From the NCBI GenBank assembly GCA_038961845.1, contig CP152408.1, positions 868,001 through 932,000 on the forward strand: DNA of 64,000 nt. Reading direction: 5' to 3'. Positions 9,238-17,505 of the stretch are shown piece by piece (position 1 is the first letter of the stretch; every line of letters starts with the position of its first letter). This stretch comes from Xylophilus sp. GW821-FHT01B05. Its GTDB lineage: Bacteria; Pseudomonadota; Gammaproteobacteria; Burkholderiales; Burkholderiaceae_C. The notes beneath the pieces are model-generated. The model had not been told where the DNA came from, searched no databases, and saw only the letters and a list, made by a program, of their open reading frames with translations. A program made the position numbers and the translations under genes.

Positions 9238-10232
9238 CAATCCAGTTGGATATTGGCCTGCTGCGCCAGCTTGCTCCACTTGGCGATCTCGGCCCGGCGG
9301 AACTTGTCCATCTCTGCCGGCGTGGAGCCGATCACCTCGGCGCCCAGCGCGATCAGGCGGGCGTTGACTTCGCGGTCGGCCAGCACGGCGGCGATGTCTT
9401 TCGATATCTGGGCCACGATGGCCGGCGGCGTGGCGGCAGGCGCCAGCACGGCATTCCACTCGTACATCTCGTAGCCCGGCACGCCGGCCTCGGCCACGGT
9501 GGGCACGTCGGGCAGCACCGGCGAGCGGCGCTGGCTGGACACCGCCACCGCGACCAGCTTGCCACCCTTCACGTAGGGCAGGGCCGAGGCCATGCTGGCA
9601 AAGAACAGCGGCACCTGCCCGGCCATCACATCCACCATGGCCGGGCCGCCACCCTTGTAAGACACGTGGGTCATCTGCGTGCCGGTCATCACGGCGAACA
9701 GTTCGCCCGCCAGATGCTGCGCAGAGCCATTGCCGGCCGATGCGTAGTTGAGGCGCCCCGGCGCGGCCTTGGCGAGCGCAATGATGTCCTTGACCGTCTT
9801 GGCCTCGAACTGCGGGTTCACCACGATCAGGTTGGGCACCTTCACCAGCAGCGACACCGGCGCCAGATCGCGCAGCGTGTCGAAGGGCATGTGCTTCTTC
9901 AGCGCCGGGTTCTGTGCGTGGTTGGAGGCATCGAACAGCAGCGTGTAGCCGTCGGCCGGGGCCGCCAGCACCGCATTGGCACCGATCAGGCCACCGGCGC
10001 CGGCGCGGTTGTCCACGATCACCGGCTGGCCCCAGCGCTGCGACAGCTTGGGCGCCAGGATGCGCGCCACCGCATCGACCGTGCCGCCAGGCGGGTAGGT
10101 CACCACCAGGCGCACGGCCTTGGTCGGGAAGGTCGCGGGCGCCTGGGCTGCAACGGGCAGGGCGGTGCCGCCCAGGGCAAATGCCAGCGCGGCGGTGGCC
10201 GCCAGCGCGTGGATGGATCGTTGGAATGGCAT
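9237..10232 (-). CDS. Bug/TctC-family periplasmic solute-binding protein
   Basis: 331-aa secreted binding protein of the tripartite tricarboxylate transporter (Bug) family. It has an N-terminal Sec signal peptide (ALAFALGGTALPVAAQA), then the family blocks VRLVVTYPPGGTVDAVAR, PVIVDNRAGAGG and GSAQHLAGELF. Bug proteins bind carboxylates or similar small ligands; the ligand cannot be told from sequence. No TctA/TctB membrane partners lie nearby, as is common for Bug genes in this family. It runs on the same strand as the amidohydrolase upstream (10273), 40 bp apart, suggesting linked uptake and breakdown of one compound. Confidence 0.94.
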   Translation of the reverse strand: MPFQRSIHALAATAALAFALGGTALPVAAQAPATFPTKAVRLVVTYPPGGTVDAVARILAPKLSQRWGQPVIVDNRAGAGGLIGANAVLAAPADGYTLLFDASNHAQNPALKKHMPFDTLRDLAPVSLLVKVPNLIVVNPQFEAKTVKDIIALAKAAPGRLNYASAGNGSAQHLAGELFAVMTGTQMTHVSYKGGGPAMVDVMAGQVPLFFASMASALPYVKGGKLVAVAVSSQRRSPVLPDVPTVAEAGVPGYEMYEWNAVLAPAATPPAIVAQISKDIAAVLADREVNARLIALGAEVIGSTPAEMDKFRRAEIAKWSKLAQQANIQLD

Positions 10233-10272
10233 GTCTGTCTCCTTGGAAAATAAAGGCGGCGGTACGGCCGCG

Positions 10273-11151
10273 CTAGCGAAAGCGGAACAGCGCGGCCGGT
10301 GTGTCCACCAAGATGGCCTGGCGCTGCGCCGCGTTGGGCACCCAGTCGTCCAGCAGCGCGCGGCTGTGGGCGAAATCGGTCAGGTCCTGGTGCTGGGTGT
10401 GCGGCCAGTCGCTGCCCCACAGCAGCCGCTCGGGGCCGAAGGCACGCAGCAGCGCGGCGGCAGTGGCGCGCACCTGGGGGGCGTCCTGCAAGGCGAGCGC
10501 GGCGCTGCGCTCTGCCAGCGGCAGGCGGCCGCTGCGGGTGTGGCGGTAGGCGGCAGACAGCTTGACCCACACGCGCCCGCTGCCGGCCGCGCGCAACAGG
10601 GCGGCAAAGGCCGGGTCGTCCGCGCCGCGCAACGGGTCGGGCCGGCCAAAGTGGTCGACCACCAGCGCGCAGCCGCTGGGCAGCAAGGCATCCAGAATGG
10701 CGGGCAGGTCTTGCGCGTCGCGGTGCAGCTCCACATGCCAGCCGAGCGCGCGGACCCGGGCGAACAACGTCTGCCAGTGGGCCGCGGCAAAGTCCGGCAG
10801 CGCCAGCCCGACCAGGTTCAGCCGGATGCCGACCACGCCCTGGGCATGAAGCGCCGCAAGCAGGTCTTCGCCGGCCTCGGGCGCCACCATGGCCACGCCA
10901 CGCAGGCGCTGCGGGTGCTGGCGGATGGCGTCAAGAAAGTAATGGTTGTCGGTGCCCAGAAAGCTGGGCTGCACCAGCACGCCGTGCGAGATGCCGTGGC
11001 GGTCAAGATGGGCCAGGTAGTCGGCCAGCAGCGCGTCGTAGTCGGGTGCGTGGCGGCGCTGCGCGGCCAGCGGCAGGCCGCGTATGAACACGTGTGCGTG
11101 GCTGTCGATGGCCGTGATGTGGGCCTGGGGCATGGCGCGTGCGCTAGGCAT
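10273..11151 (-). CDS. amidohydrolase-2 family TIM-barrel hydrolase
   Basis: Metal-dependent hydrolase of the amidohydrolase-2 family, related to 2-pyrone-4,6-dicarboxylate lactonase. Metal site: DSHAHVF (HxH on strand 1) near the N-terminus, VVDHFGRP in the middle and GSDWPHTQH (catalytic Asp) near the end. About 292 aa from the ATG at 11151; the ATG at 11133 is equally plausible, and neither has a clear ribosome-binding site. It precedes the Bug binding-protein gene on the same strand, a common pairing in catabolic modules. Substrate unknown, probably an aromatic-pathway lactone or carboxylate. Confidence 0.85.
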   Translation of the reverse strand: MPSARAMPQAHITAIDSHAHVFIRGLPLAAQRRHAPDYDALLADYLAHLDRHGISHGVLVQPSFLGTDNHYFLDAIRQHPQRLRGVAMVAPEAGEDLLAALHAQGVVGIRLNLVGLALPDFAAAHWQTLFARVRALGWHVELHRDAQDLPAILDALLPSGCALVVDHFGRPDPLRGADDPAFAALLRAAGSGRVWVKLSAAYRHTRSGRLPLAERSAALALQDAPQVRATAAALLRAFGPERLLWGSDWPHTQHQDLTDFAHSRALLDDWVPNAAQRQAILVDTPAALFRFR

Positions 11152-11366
11152 GGGCGTGCGCGTGCGCGTGCAAAGGTCTTGTGGGGGCTTGTGCCATGTC
11201 GTCTCCGGTGTCGTGGATGCGGCGCTCGGGGCCCGCATGGCGCGGAGTCTAGGAAGATGACGCTGCGGCCGTCAGTGCGACGCCGGCCTGTTGGCATAAG
11301 CCTGCGTTATGACCGTGTGTGCGTGGCGGTGGACTACGATCTGCGCCCCGTCACCGAAACCCCGCC

Positions 11367-12617
11367 ATGGCCTCTTCACCGCTTCTTCTGCAGCTGTTCG
11401 TCATCCTGGTGACGGCCCGTGCCTGCGGGCTGCTGCTGCGCTACGTGGGGCAGCCGGCAGTCATCGGCGAGATGGCAGCCGGGCTGGTGCTGGGGCCGAT
11501 CGTGTTCGGGGCGCTGTTCCCTGCGCTGCATGCGCAGCTTTTTGCGCCGGGCTCGCTGGGCGGTTTGTCATCCCTGTCGACGCTGGGGCTGGTGCTGTTT
11601 GCCTTCATCGTCGGGGTGGAGATGCGGGCGCCGGACGGCGTGCGGGCACAGGTCCGGGCGGCCGGGATGGTGGGGTTGTTGAGCGTGCTGGTGCCGGTGG
11701 TGCTGGGCCTGGCGGCGTCGCCGCTGCTCTACCCCACGCTGGCGCCGCGCGGCGTGGGCTTCTGGCCGTTTGCGCTGTTCATGGCGGCGGCGATGTCGAT
11801 CACGGCTTTTCCCGTGATGGCGCGCATCCTGAAAGACCGCCAGATGACGCACACCCGGCTTGGCCAGTTGGCGCTGAGCTCGGCCGCCATCGCCGATGTG
11901 TTTGCCTGGGTGTTGCTGGCGCTGGTGGTGGCCCTGACCGGCTCGGGCGATGGCTATCGCGGTTTTCTGCTGACGGCCGGCGGATCGCTGGGCTTGGCGG
12001 CCCTGGTCTTTCTGGTGCTCAAGCCCCTCTACGCCGGCCTGCTGCGGCGCCATGCGCCAGAGGGAAAACCTTCACCGATGGTGCTGGCGGCCCTGATGGC
12101 GGGCTTGCTGGCCTGCGCCGCCGCGACCGAATGGCTGCACCTGCATGCGGTGTTTGGCGCCTTCCTGTTCGGCGCCTGCCTGCCGCGCGACGAGCGCTTG
12201 CTGCGGGCATTGACCGAGCGGCTGGAGCCGGTGGCCCTGGTAGTGCTGATGCCGATCTTCTTTGCCCTGGCGGGGCTGGGCACCACGCGTGACGCCTTTG
12301 TCGGCGCGGGCATTGGGGCCATGGCGCTGATCCTGGCGGTGGCGGTGATTGGCAAGCTGGTTGGCGGCGCAGTGGGCGCCCGCCTGGCGGGCTTTGGCTG
12401 GCGCGACAGCCTGGCGACCGGCACGCTGATGAATGCGCGCGGCCTGATGGAGCTGATCGTGATGAAGGTCGGGCTGGACGCGGGGCTGATCGGCCCAGAA
12501 CTTTTCACCATGCTGCTGGTGATGGCGCTGGCCACCACTGTGATGACCGCGCCGCTGATCACACTGCTCACCGGCCGGGCGCCGCGCGCGGCGGCGGCCC
12601 CGCAAGCGGCGCGCTAG
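11367..12617 (+). CDS. CPA2-family cation/proton antiporter (KefB-like)
   Basis: 416-aa membrane protein of the monovalent cation:proton antiporter-2 family. About 12 hydrophobic spans; family marks are QPAVIGEMAAGLVLGP near the N-terminus and SITAFPVMARIL in the middle. The later GTLMNARGLMELIVM segment is typical of CPA2 antiporters. There is no C-terminal TrkA-N/RCK domain, so it is shorter than KefB/KefC and matches the short GerN/NapA-like class. It lies next to a Kbp-like K+ sensor and a CPA1 antiporter, suggesting a K+/Na+/pH homeostasis cluster. Confidence 0.92.
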   Translation: MASSPLLLQLFVILVTARACGLLLRYVGQPAVIGEMAAGLVLGPIVFGALFPALHAQLFAPGSLGGLSSLSTLGLVLFAFIVGVEMRAPDGVRAQVRAAGMVGLLSVLVPVVLGLAASPLLYPTLAPRGVGFWPFALFMAAAMSITAFPVMARILKDRQMTHTRLGQLALSSAAIADVFAWVLLALVVALTGSGDGYRGFLLTAGGSLGLAALVFLVLKPLYAGLLRRHAPEGKPSPMVLAALMAGLLACAAATEWLHLHAVFGAFLFGACLPRDERLLRALTERLEPVALVVLMPIFFALAGLGTTRDAFVGAGIGAMALILAVAVIGKLVGGAVGARLAGFGWRDSLATGTLMNARGLMELIVMKVGLDAGLIGPELFTMLLVMALATTVMTAPLITLLTGRAPRAAAAPQAAR

Positions 12618-12621
12618 CCCG

Positions 12622-13107
12622 TTAGCCAGCCAGCGGCGGAATGCGCAGCTTCTGGCCCGGGTAGATCTTGTTCGGGTCGCTCAGCATGGGCTTGTTGGCC
12701 TCGAAGATCTTGGGGTACTTGTTGGCGTCGCCGTAGTACTGCTTGGCAATGGCCGAGAGCGTGTCGCCGCGCACCACGTCGTGGTACTGCGAGGCATCGG
12801 CGGCGGCGGCCACGACCAGTTGGTTGTCGACCTGGGTCACGCTGCTGACGTTGCCGGCGGCCAGGCTGGCCTTTTCGCTGGCGGCCTGGGTGGGCGCGCC
12901 GCCCGTGATCGTCACCTTGCCGGAGCCGCCGTCGTAGGCGACGGCCAGGTTGGTGAGGCCAAGGTTCTGCGTCTCGATATAGGTGCGAATGGCGGCGCCG
13001 GCCTTGGCGTTGAGATCCTCGGACGAGGCCGCCGGTGTGGCGGCGGCGGCGCTGCTGCCGCCGAAGAGTTTTTCGCCCGCGTCCTTGATGAAGCTGATGA
13101 GACCCAT
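12622..13107 (-). CDS. kbp: Kbp-like potassium-binding BON-LysM protein
   Basis: 161-aa cytosolic protein. An N-terminal segment MGLISFIKDAGEKLFG is followed by a BON domain (about residues 35-95) and a C-terminal LysM domain (HDVVRGDTLSAIAKQYYGD ... NKIYPGQKLRIP). This matches YgaU/Kbp of E. coli (149 aa), which binds K+ and responds to potassium and osmotic stress. Chosen start at 13107 has GGAGG 9 bp upstream. It is antisense-oriented between two cation/proton antiporter genes, converging on the CPA2 gene with 4 bp between stops. Confidence 0.9.
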   Translation of the reverse strand: MGLISFIKDAGEKLFGGSSAAAATPAASSEDLNAKAGAAIRTYIETQNLGLTNLAVAYDGGSGKVTITGGAPTQAASEKASLAAGNVSSVTQVDNQLVVAAAADASQYHDVVRGDTLSAIAKQYYGDANKYPKIFEANKPMLSDPNKIYPGQKLRIPPLAG

Positions 13108-13343
13108 GCTGACATCCTCCAGGTGTTGTGGAAAAGCCGAATGTAGGCGACGCAAGGGCAAGAAATGTCAGCGGTTGTTTATTGCCCGGCCAGGGCGGGG
13201 CCAAGGCAGCGTGATGGCGGCGCGCGCAGCCTTCGGTTACCACGGCTTTGCGTGGCTTTCACACGCCGCGCGCAGGGCGCCCCCTACAGTGCCAGAGGCC
13301 TCTGGCCAAGGCTTTTTTGGCCTGCCTGCGCACCATTCCATCC

Positions 13344-15056
13344 ATGTCTTTTCTGCTGACCACCCTTGCCCTGCTGGCCCTTGTGGCGGGCGCCGGAACG
13401 GTGTCGCGCTTTCTGCCGCGCGTGCCTTTGCCGCTGCTGCAGATGGCGCTGGGCGCGGCCTGCGGCTGGCCGGCCGCGGGCCTGCATGTGGCGCTGGACC
13501 CGCAGCTGTTCATGCTGTTGTTCATCCCGCCCATGCTGTTTGCCGATGGCTGGCAGATCCCAAAGCGCGAGCTGGGCGCGCAGTTTGCGCTGGTGCTGTT
13601 GTTGTCGGTGGGCCTGGTGCTGGGCACGGTGCTGGTGGTGGGTTATGCGATTGCCTGGATGGTCCCGAGCATGCCGCTGTCGGTGGCATTTTTGTTGGCG
13701 GCGGTGCTGTCGCCCACCGACGCGGTGGCGGTGTCGGCCCTGGTGCAGCGCCAGCGCATGCCGGCACGGCTGCAGCACATCCTGGAGGGCGAATCGCTGA
13801 TGAACGACGCATCGGCGCTGGTGGCGGTGAAGTTCGCCATCCTGGCCGCGCTCACCCAGCGCTTTTCCCTGGCCCACGCCACGCTGGACTTTGTCTGGAT
13901 GGCCGCCGGCGGCGTGGCGGTGGGCGTGCTGTGCAGCCTGGCGTTGGACCGGCTGCAGCTGTGGATGCTGCATGGGCGCGAGAGCCGCGTCGAGATGCCG
14001 GGCGTGCTGCTGTTTCTGCTGATGCCCTTCCCGCCCTATTTGCTGGCCGAGCACTACGGCCTGTCGGGTGTGCTGGCGGCCGTGGCTGCGGGCATCACCG
14101 CCAGCCTGCTGGCGGTGCGGCGCAGCCGCTTCAATGCCAGCCATGTGCAGTCGCAGGCCACCTGGGGCGTGCTGCGCTACACCTTCGACGGGCTGGTGTT
14201 CCTGCTGCTGGGCCTGCAGTTGCCGCGCATCGTGCAGGCGCTGCCGCAGCAGCTCAACCTGCTCGATTCACCCTTCAGCCCGTACGCGCTGCAGTTGTGG
14301 GGCACGGGCCTGGCGATTGCGGCGCTGCTGCTGGTGCTGCGCTTTGCCGGCTTCTTCGTGGGTGGCCAGCTCAAGCGCCGCGTGCCCTGGCTGCGCCGGC
14401 GGACCTCGCCCGAGCCCTTGACGCTGGCCCTGGCCGGCGCCGGCGCGGTCGGCGGCATTCGCGGCGCCATCACCCTGGCGGCGGTGCTGAGCGTGCCGCT
14501 GACGTTGCCGGGCGGCACGGCCTTCCCGTTGCGCGGCCTGCTGGTGTTTCTGGCGGCGCTGGTGATTGTGCTGAGCATGGTGGTGGCGGCGCTGGCCTTG
14601 CCGCCGCTGCTGCGCCGCGTGGCGGCGTCGGCGCAGCGCGAGGCCGGCCACGGCGCCGGCCGCGAACGGCTATGGGCGCGCCGCCGGGCCTCGCGCGCGG
14701 CCCTGCGCAGCATCGCCGCCGCCGCATTGCGGGCCGAAACCGTGGGCCGTCTGGCACCGCGCGGCACGCACGCGGCGCAAGAGCCGGCCGACGCGGCATC
14801 GCACGCCGCGGTGTGCGCCCGCATAGACCACAGCTACCGGCACCGCCTGCAGCGTGACGGTTCGAATGTGCAGGCGCGTTCGGCCTCGCACCAGACGCTG
14901 GAGCTGGAGCGCCTGCTGCGGCTGCAGGCCTTGCAGGCCGAGCGCGACGAGCTGCTGCGCCTGCGCCTGCGGCACCGCATCAACGACGACACGCTGCGCT
15001 CGCTGGCGCATGAGCTGGATCTGGTCGAGGCGGTGCTGCGGCACGAGATGCAGTAG
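13344..15056 (+). CDS. CPA1-family Na+/H+ antiporter (NhaP/YjcE-like)
   Basis: 570-aa membrane protein. The first about 410 residues hold about 12 membrane spans with CPA1 signatures: VLSPTDAVAVSAL and EGESLMNDASALVAVKFA around the ion-binding site, and GGIRGAITLAAVLSVPL further on. The last about 160 residues are hydrophilic, Arg/Ala/Leu-rich, and look helical to coiled-coil (ELERLLRLQALQAERDELL), a cytoplasmic regulatory tail. It expels Na+ (or K+) in exchange for protons. Its stop is 1 bp from the stop of the convergent kinase gene. Confidence 0.93.
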   Translation: MSFLLTTLALLALVAGAGTVSRFLPRVPLPLLQMALGAACGWPAAGLHVALDPQLFMLLFIPPMLFADGWQIPKRELGAQFALVLLLSVGLVLGTVLVVGYAIAWMVPSMPLSVAFLLAAVLSPTDAVAVSALVQRQRMPARLQHILEGESLMNDASALVAVKFAILAALTQRFSLAHATLDFVWMAAGGVAVGVLCSLALDRLQLWMLHGRESRVEMPGVLLFLLMPFPPYLLAEHYGLSGVLAAVAAGITASLLAVRRSRFNASHVQSQATWGVLRYTFDGLVFLLLGLQLPRIVQALPQQLNLLDSPFSPYALQLWGTGLAIAALLLVLRFAGFFVGGQLKRRVPWLRRRTSPEPLTLALAGAGAVGGIRGAITLAAVLSVPLTLPGGTAFPLRGLLVFLAALVIVLSMVVAALALPPLLRRVAASAQREAGHGAGRERLWARRRASRAALRSIAAAALRAETVGRLAPRGTHAAQEPADAASHAAVCARIDHSYRHRLQRDGSNVQARSASHQTLELERLLRLQALQAERDELLRLRLRHRINDDTLRSLAHELDLVEAVLRHEMQ

Positions 15057-15057
15057 C

Positions 15058-16113
15058 TCACGCTGAAAGTGGGGCCTCTTGCATCGCTTCCGCCTGTTCC
15101 TCCAGCATCTGCACCTGGCCGCGCCAGTAGTCGCTGCTGCCAAACCAGGGGAAGTTGGCGGGGAAGATCGGGTCGTCCCAGCGCCGCGCCAGCCAGGCGC
15201 TGTAGTGGATCAGGCGCAGCGTGCGCAGCGGCTCGATCAGCGCCAGCTCGCGCCGGTCGAAGTCGCGCACCTGCTCGTAGCCGTCGAGCAGGGCCGACAG
15301 CTGCAGGGTGCGCTGGCGCCGGTCGCCCGACAGCAGCATCCACAGGTCCTGCACGGCCGGGCCGGTGCGGGCGTCGTCCAGGTCGACAAAGTGCGGGCCG
15401 CCGCCGGGCAGCTCGGTCGGCGTCCAGAGGATGTTGCCGGGGTGGCAGTCGCCGTGCAGGCGCAGCAGGCGTGGCGCGCCGTCTTCTGCCGGTTTATCTG
15501 AGGGAAAAGTGGCTTTAGCCCTTGCTGATAGGGGGCTTGCAGCTATTAAATCAAGAGCGACCGTGCAGGCGCGCTGCCAATCGCCCTGCACGTCCAGCGG
15601 CACCATCTTGTGCCCCAGCAGCCAGTCGCGCGAATCAAGGCCAAAGCTCTGCAGGTCGAGCGCCGGCCGCTGCGCAAAGGGCTGCGCGGCGCCCACGGTG
15701 TGCAGGCGCGCAAGAAAGCGGCCTATCCATTCCAGCACCTCGAAATCATCCAGCTCGGGCGCGCGGCCGCCGCGGCTCGGGCTCACGCTGAAGGCAAAGC
15801 CGGCGTGGTGGTGCAGCGTGGCGCCGTCCAGCACCAGCGGCGCCACCATGGGCACCTCGGCCGCGGCCAGCTCGGCGGCAAAGCTGTGCTCTTCGGCAAT
15901 CTGGGCGTCGCTCCAGCGGGCCGGGCGGTAGAACTTGGCGACCACCACCTGGCCGTCTTCCAGGCGCACCTGGTAGACGCGGTTCTCATAGGAGGAAAGG
16001 GCCATCAGCCGGCCGTCGCCGTGCAGGCCGACGCTGGCCAGGGCGTCCAGCACGGTGTCCGGGCCCAGGGTTTCGAAAGGGTGGCGCGCGTTGGCGCCTG
16101 AATCTGAATGCAT
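15058..16113 (-). CDS. srkA: SrkA/YihE-type Ser/Thr protein kinase with an in-frame repeat insertion
   Basis: 351-aa kinase of the APH-like fold (E. coli SrkA, 328 aa, acts in stress survival). Family features: ENRVYQVRLEDGQVVVAKFY (nucleotide-binding Lys), LLRLHGDCHPGNILW (catalytic loop with Asp and Asn) and HFVDLDDARTGP (metal-binding Asp). I start at 16113 (MHSDSGANARHPFETL); longer in-frame starts run into a repeat. Residues about 186-204, IAASPLSARAKATFPS, are the translation of a family-A mini-repeat (15504-15556) inserted just before the catalytic loop, accounting for much of the excess length over E. coli. Confidence 0.88.
   Translation of the reverse strand: MHSDSGANARHPFETLGPDTVLDALASVGLHGDGRLMALSSYENRVYQVRLEDGQVVVAKFYRPARWSDAQIAEEHSFAAELAAAEVPMVAPLVLDGATLHHHAGFAFSVSPSRGGRAPELDDFEVLEWIGRFLARLHTVGAAQPFAQRPALDLQSFGLDSRDWLLGHKMVPLDVQGDWQRACTVALDLIAASPLSARAKATFPSDKPAEDGAPRLLRLHGDCHPGNILWTPTELPGGGPHFVDLDDARTGPAVQDLWMLLSGDRRQRTLQLSALLDGYEQVRDFDRRELALIEPLRTLRLIHYSAWLARRWDDPIFPANFPWFGSSDYWRGQVQMLEEQAEAMQEAPLSA
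15504..15556. repeat. family-A mini-repeat inserted in frame in srkA (copy 3)
   Basis: GAAAAGTGGCTTTAGCCCTT, a shortened core, then GGGGCTTGCAGCTATTAAAT; same layout as the intergenic copies (compare 4395-4450). It lies wholly inside the srkA reading frame and leaves it open, adding roughly 18 residues between the alpha-helical lobe and the catalytic loop. Confidence 0.75.
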
Positions 16114-16140
16114 GCCGGCATTGTGGGGCTCGAGAAAAAA

Positions 16141-16212
16141 GGCCCCCACGCTCGTCACTGCGTGTACTGCGCTGCCCCCCGAGGGGGCGCTTTTTGTCTT
16201 GGGGCGGTCCGG
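16141..16212. repeat. intergenic repeat related to family C
   Basis: GCCCCCACGCTCGTCACTGC followed by CTGCCCCCCGAGGGGGCGC and TTGGGGCGGTCCGG. The CCCCCCGAGGGGG palindrome and the flanking CACTGCGTGT block resemble the left part of family-C copy 3 (37158-37278). It is a partial or variant copy upstream of srkA. Confidence 0.5.
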
Positions 16213-16228
16213 CGACAAAATCAGATAC

Positions 16229-16253
16229 AAAAAAGCCGGCGCGAGCGCCGGCT
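16229..16253 (-). terminator. Rho-independent terminator downstream of ohr
   Basis: On the minus strand AGCCGGCG CTCG CGCCGGCT is followed by TTTTT. It lies about 160 bp beyond the ohr stop with only a repeat between, so it would end the ohr transcript. Confidence 0.75.
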
Positions 16254-16287
16254 GGTACTGATGCCGAGTTGCATCCATCAGACAAGA

Positions 16288-16371
16288 ACCATTCGGGCTG
16301 AGCTTGTCGAAGCCGGGGAGCCCTTCGACAGGCTCAGGACATGCCTTTCGACAGGCTCAAGGCGAACGGTT
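16288..16371. repeat. REP-like palindrome (family B, copy 1)
   Basis: Three arms of the motif TTCGACAGGCTCAGG / GCTGAGCTTGTCGAA, opening with CCATTCGGGCTGAGC and closing with GGCGAACGG. This motif is found as intergenic palindromes throughout many proteobacterial genomes. Other copies here: 21650-21720 and 58922-58992. It lies between the ohr stop and its terminator. Confidence 0.85.
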
Positions 16372-16411
16372 CTATCTTCGAGCGCAACGCAGCATGCGAG
16401 CGCCTGGTCGC

Positions 16412-16840
16412 TCAGGCGATGCTCAGGTCCACCTCGATATTGCCGCGCGTGGCGTTGGAGTAGGGGCAGACTTGGTGCGCAGCGTCCACCAGCTTCTTCT
16501 TCTGCTCATCGTCCAGGCCCGGCAGGCTGATGGCCAGCTTGACGGCGATGCCGTAGGCTGCGCCGCCATCCGTCGGGCCAAGCGAAACGCTGGCGTCCAC
16601 GGCCACGTCTTCCGGCACCTTGACGCCGACCTTGCCGGCCACGGCCTTCAGCGCGCCGATGAAGCAGGCGGAGTAGCCCACGGCAAACAGCTGCTCGGGG
16701 TTGGTGCCGGGCTTGCCGGAGCCGGGTGGGTTCAGCTTGACGTCGAGCGCGCCGTCGCTGCTCTTGCCAGCGCCGCCGTCGCGGCCGCCGGTGGTGTGGG
16801 CTTCTGCGGTGTAGAGGACTTTGTCGAGAGGCTTGGTCAT
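16412..16840 (-). CDS. ohr: organic hydroperoxide resistance protein Ohr
   Basis: 142-aa OsmC/Ohr-family thiol peroxidase that reduces organic hydroperoxides in the cytosol using lipoylated proteins. Two catalytic cysteines are present: C59 in VGYSACFIGA and C125 in HQVCPYSNATRGN; R20 in GGRDGGAG is the conserved arginine. Length matches the family (about 140 aa). The gene lies 34 bp downstream of ohrR on the same strand, the usual arrangement in which the repressor responds to the same peroxides. Confidence 0.96.
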   Translation of the reverse strand: MTKPLDKVLYTAEAHTTGGRDGGAGKSSDGALDVKLNPPGSGKPGTNPEQLFAVGYSACFIGALKAVAGKVGVKVPEDVAVDASVSLGPTDGGAAYGIAVKLAISLPGLDDEQKKKLVDAAHQVCPYSNATRGNIEVDLSIA

Positions 16841-16874
16841 GGTGCTTCCTTTGGTGGTTGGGGGAGGGGAGGTG

Positions 16875-17330
16875 TCAACTGGCGTTGCGCAACTGGTCGC
16901 GCAGCGCCTGCAGTTGTTGGGTGAGTGCCTGCAGATCGGGCAGCGAGCACTGGCTGGCCTGCAGCAGGCATTCCGGCACGGCGCGGGCGCGGGCCTTCAG
17001 GCGGCGGCCGGCGGGGCTCAGGCTGACCAGCACGCGGCGCTCGTCGCTGGCGTCGCGCAGGCGGGCCAGCAGGCCCGCCGTCTCCATGCGCTTGAGCAGC
17101 GGCGTGAGCGTGCCGGAGTCCAGCGACAGCCGCGCGCCCAGCGCCGACACTGTCACGCCATCTTCTTCCCACAGTGCCAGCATCACCAGGTACTGCGGGT
17201 AGGTCAGGCCCAGCTTGTCGAGCTGCGGCTTGTAGAGCTTGGTCATGGCCAGCGACGCGGAATAGACGGCAAAGCACAACTGGTGGTCCAGCCGCAACAG
17301 CTCGTCGGTGGTCGTGGTCGTCGTGGGCAT
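16875..17330 (-). CDS. ohrR: MarR-family peroxide-sensing repressor OhrR
   Basis: 151-aa winged-helix repressor. The start at 17330 (MPTTTTTTDELLRLDHQLCF) puts the redox-active cysteine at C19 in the conserved context LDHQLCFAVYSAS. Further cysteines at C121 and C128 fit the two-Cys class that forms an intersubunit disulfide. The MarR wing is DASDERRVLVSLSPAG. It precedes ohr and both are probably transcribed from the region right of 17330, where an AT-rich palindromic operator candidate is seen. Confidence 0.94.
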   Translation of the reverse strand: MPTTTTTTDELLRLDHQLCFAVYSASLAMTKLYKPQLDKLGLTYPQYLVMLALWEEDGVTVSALGARLSLDSGTLTPLLKRMETAGLLARLRDASDERRVLVSLSPAGRRLKARARAVPECLLQASQCSLPDLQALTQQLQALRDQLRNAS

Positions 17331-17348
17331 GGCTGGTAATGTAGCTCT

Positions 17349-17369
17349 CAATTAAATTGTGTGCAATTG
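17349..17369 (-). promoter_or_regulatory. candidate OhrR operator
   Basis: CAATTAAATTG followed by TGTG and CAATTG: overlapping AT-rich palindromes about 20 bp upstream of the ohrR start, in a GC-rich background. OhrR-type repressors bind AT-rich inverted repeats with AATT/CAATT half-sites. Position and composition support the call; binding is untested. Confidence 0.6.
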
Positions 17370-17424
17370 AAATGGGAAGGCCGCGCAGCAAGCGCGGTCT
17401 TGCCCAGATGCATCAGGATTTTGA

Positions 17425-17481
17425 TGAAAAGTGGATTTTGCCCAGGCGGGGACTGGGCTTATAGCTATCTATTTGATAGTT
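17425..17481. repeat. dispersed palindromic mini-repeat (family A, copy 4)
   Basis: GAAAAGTGGATTTTGCCCAG, then GGGACTGGGCTTATAGCTAT and CTATTTGATAG. It lies between ohrR (divergent) and the 3' end of the hydroxybutyryl-CoA dehydrogenase gene. Confidence 0.8.
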
Positions 17482-17505
17482 GCTGCGCCTTGAAGGGCGC
17501 ATGCC

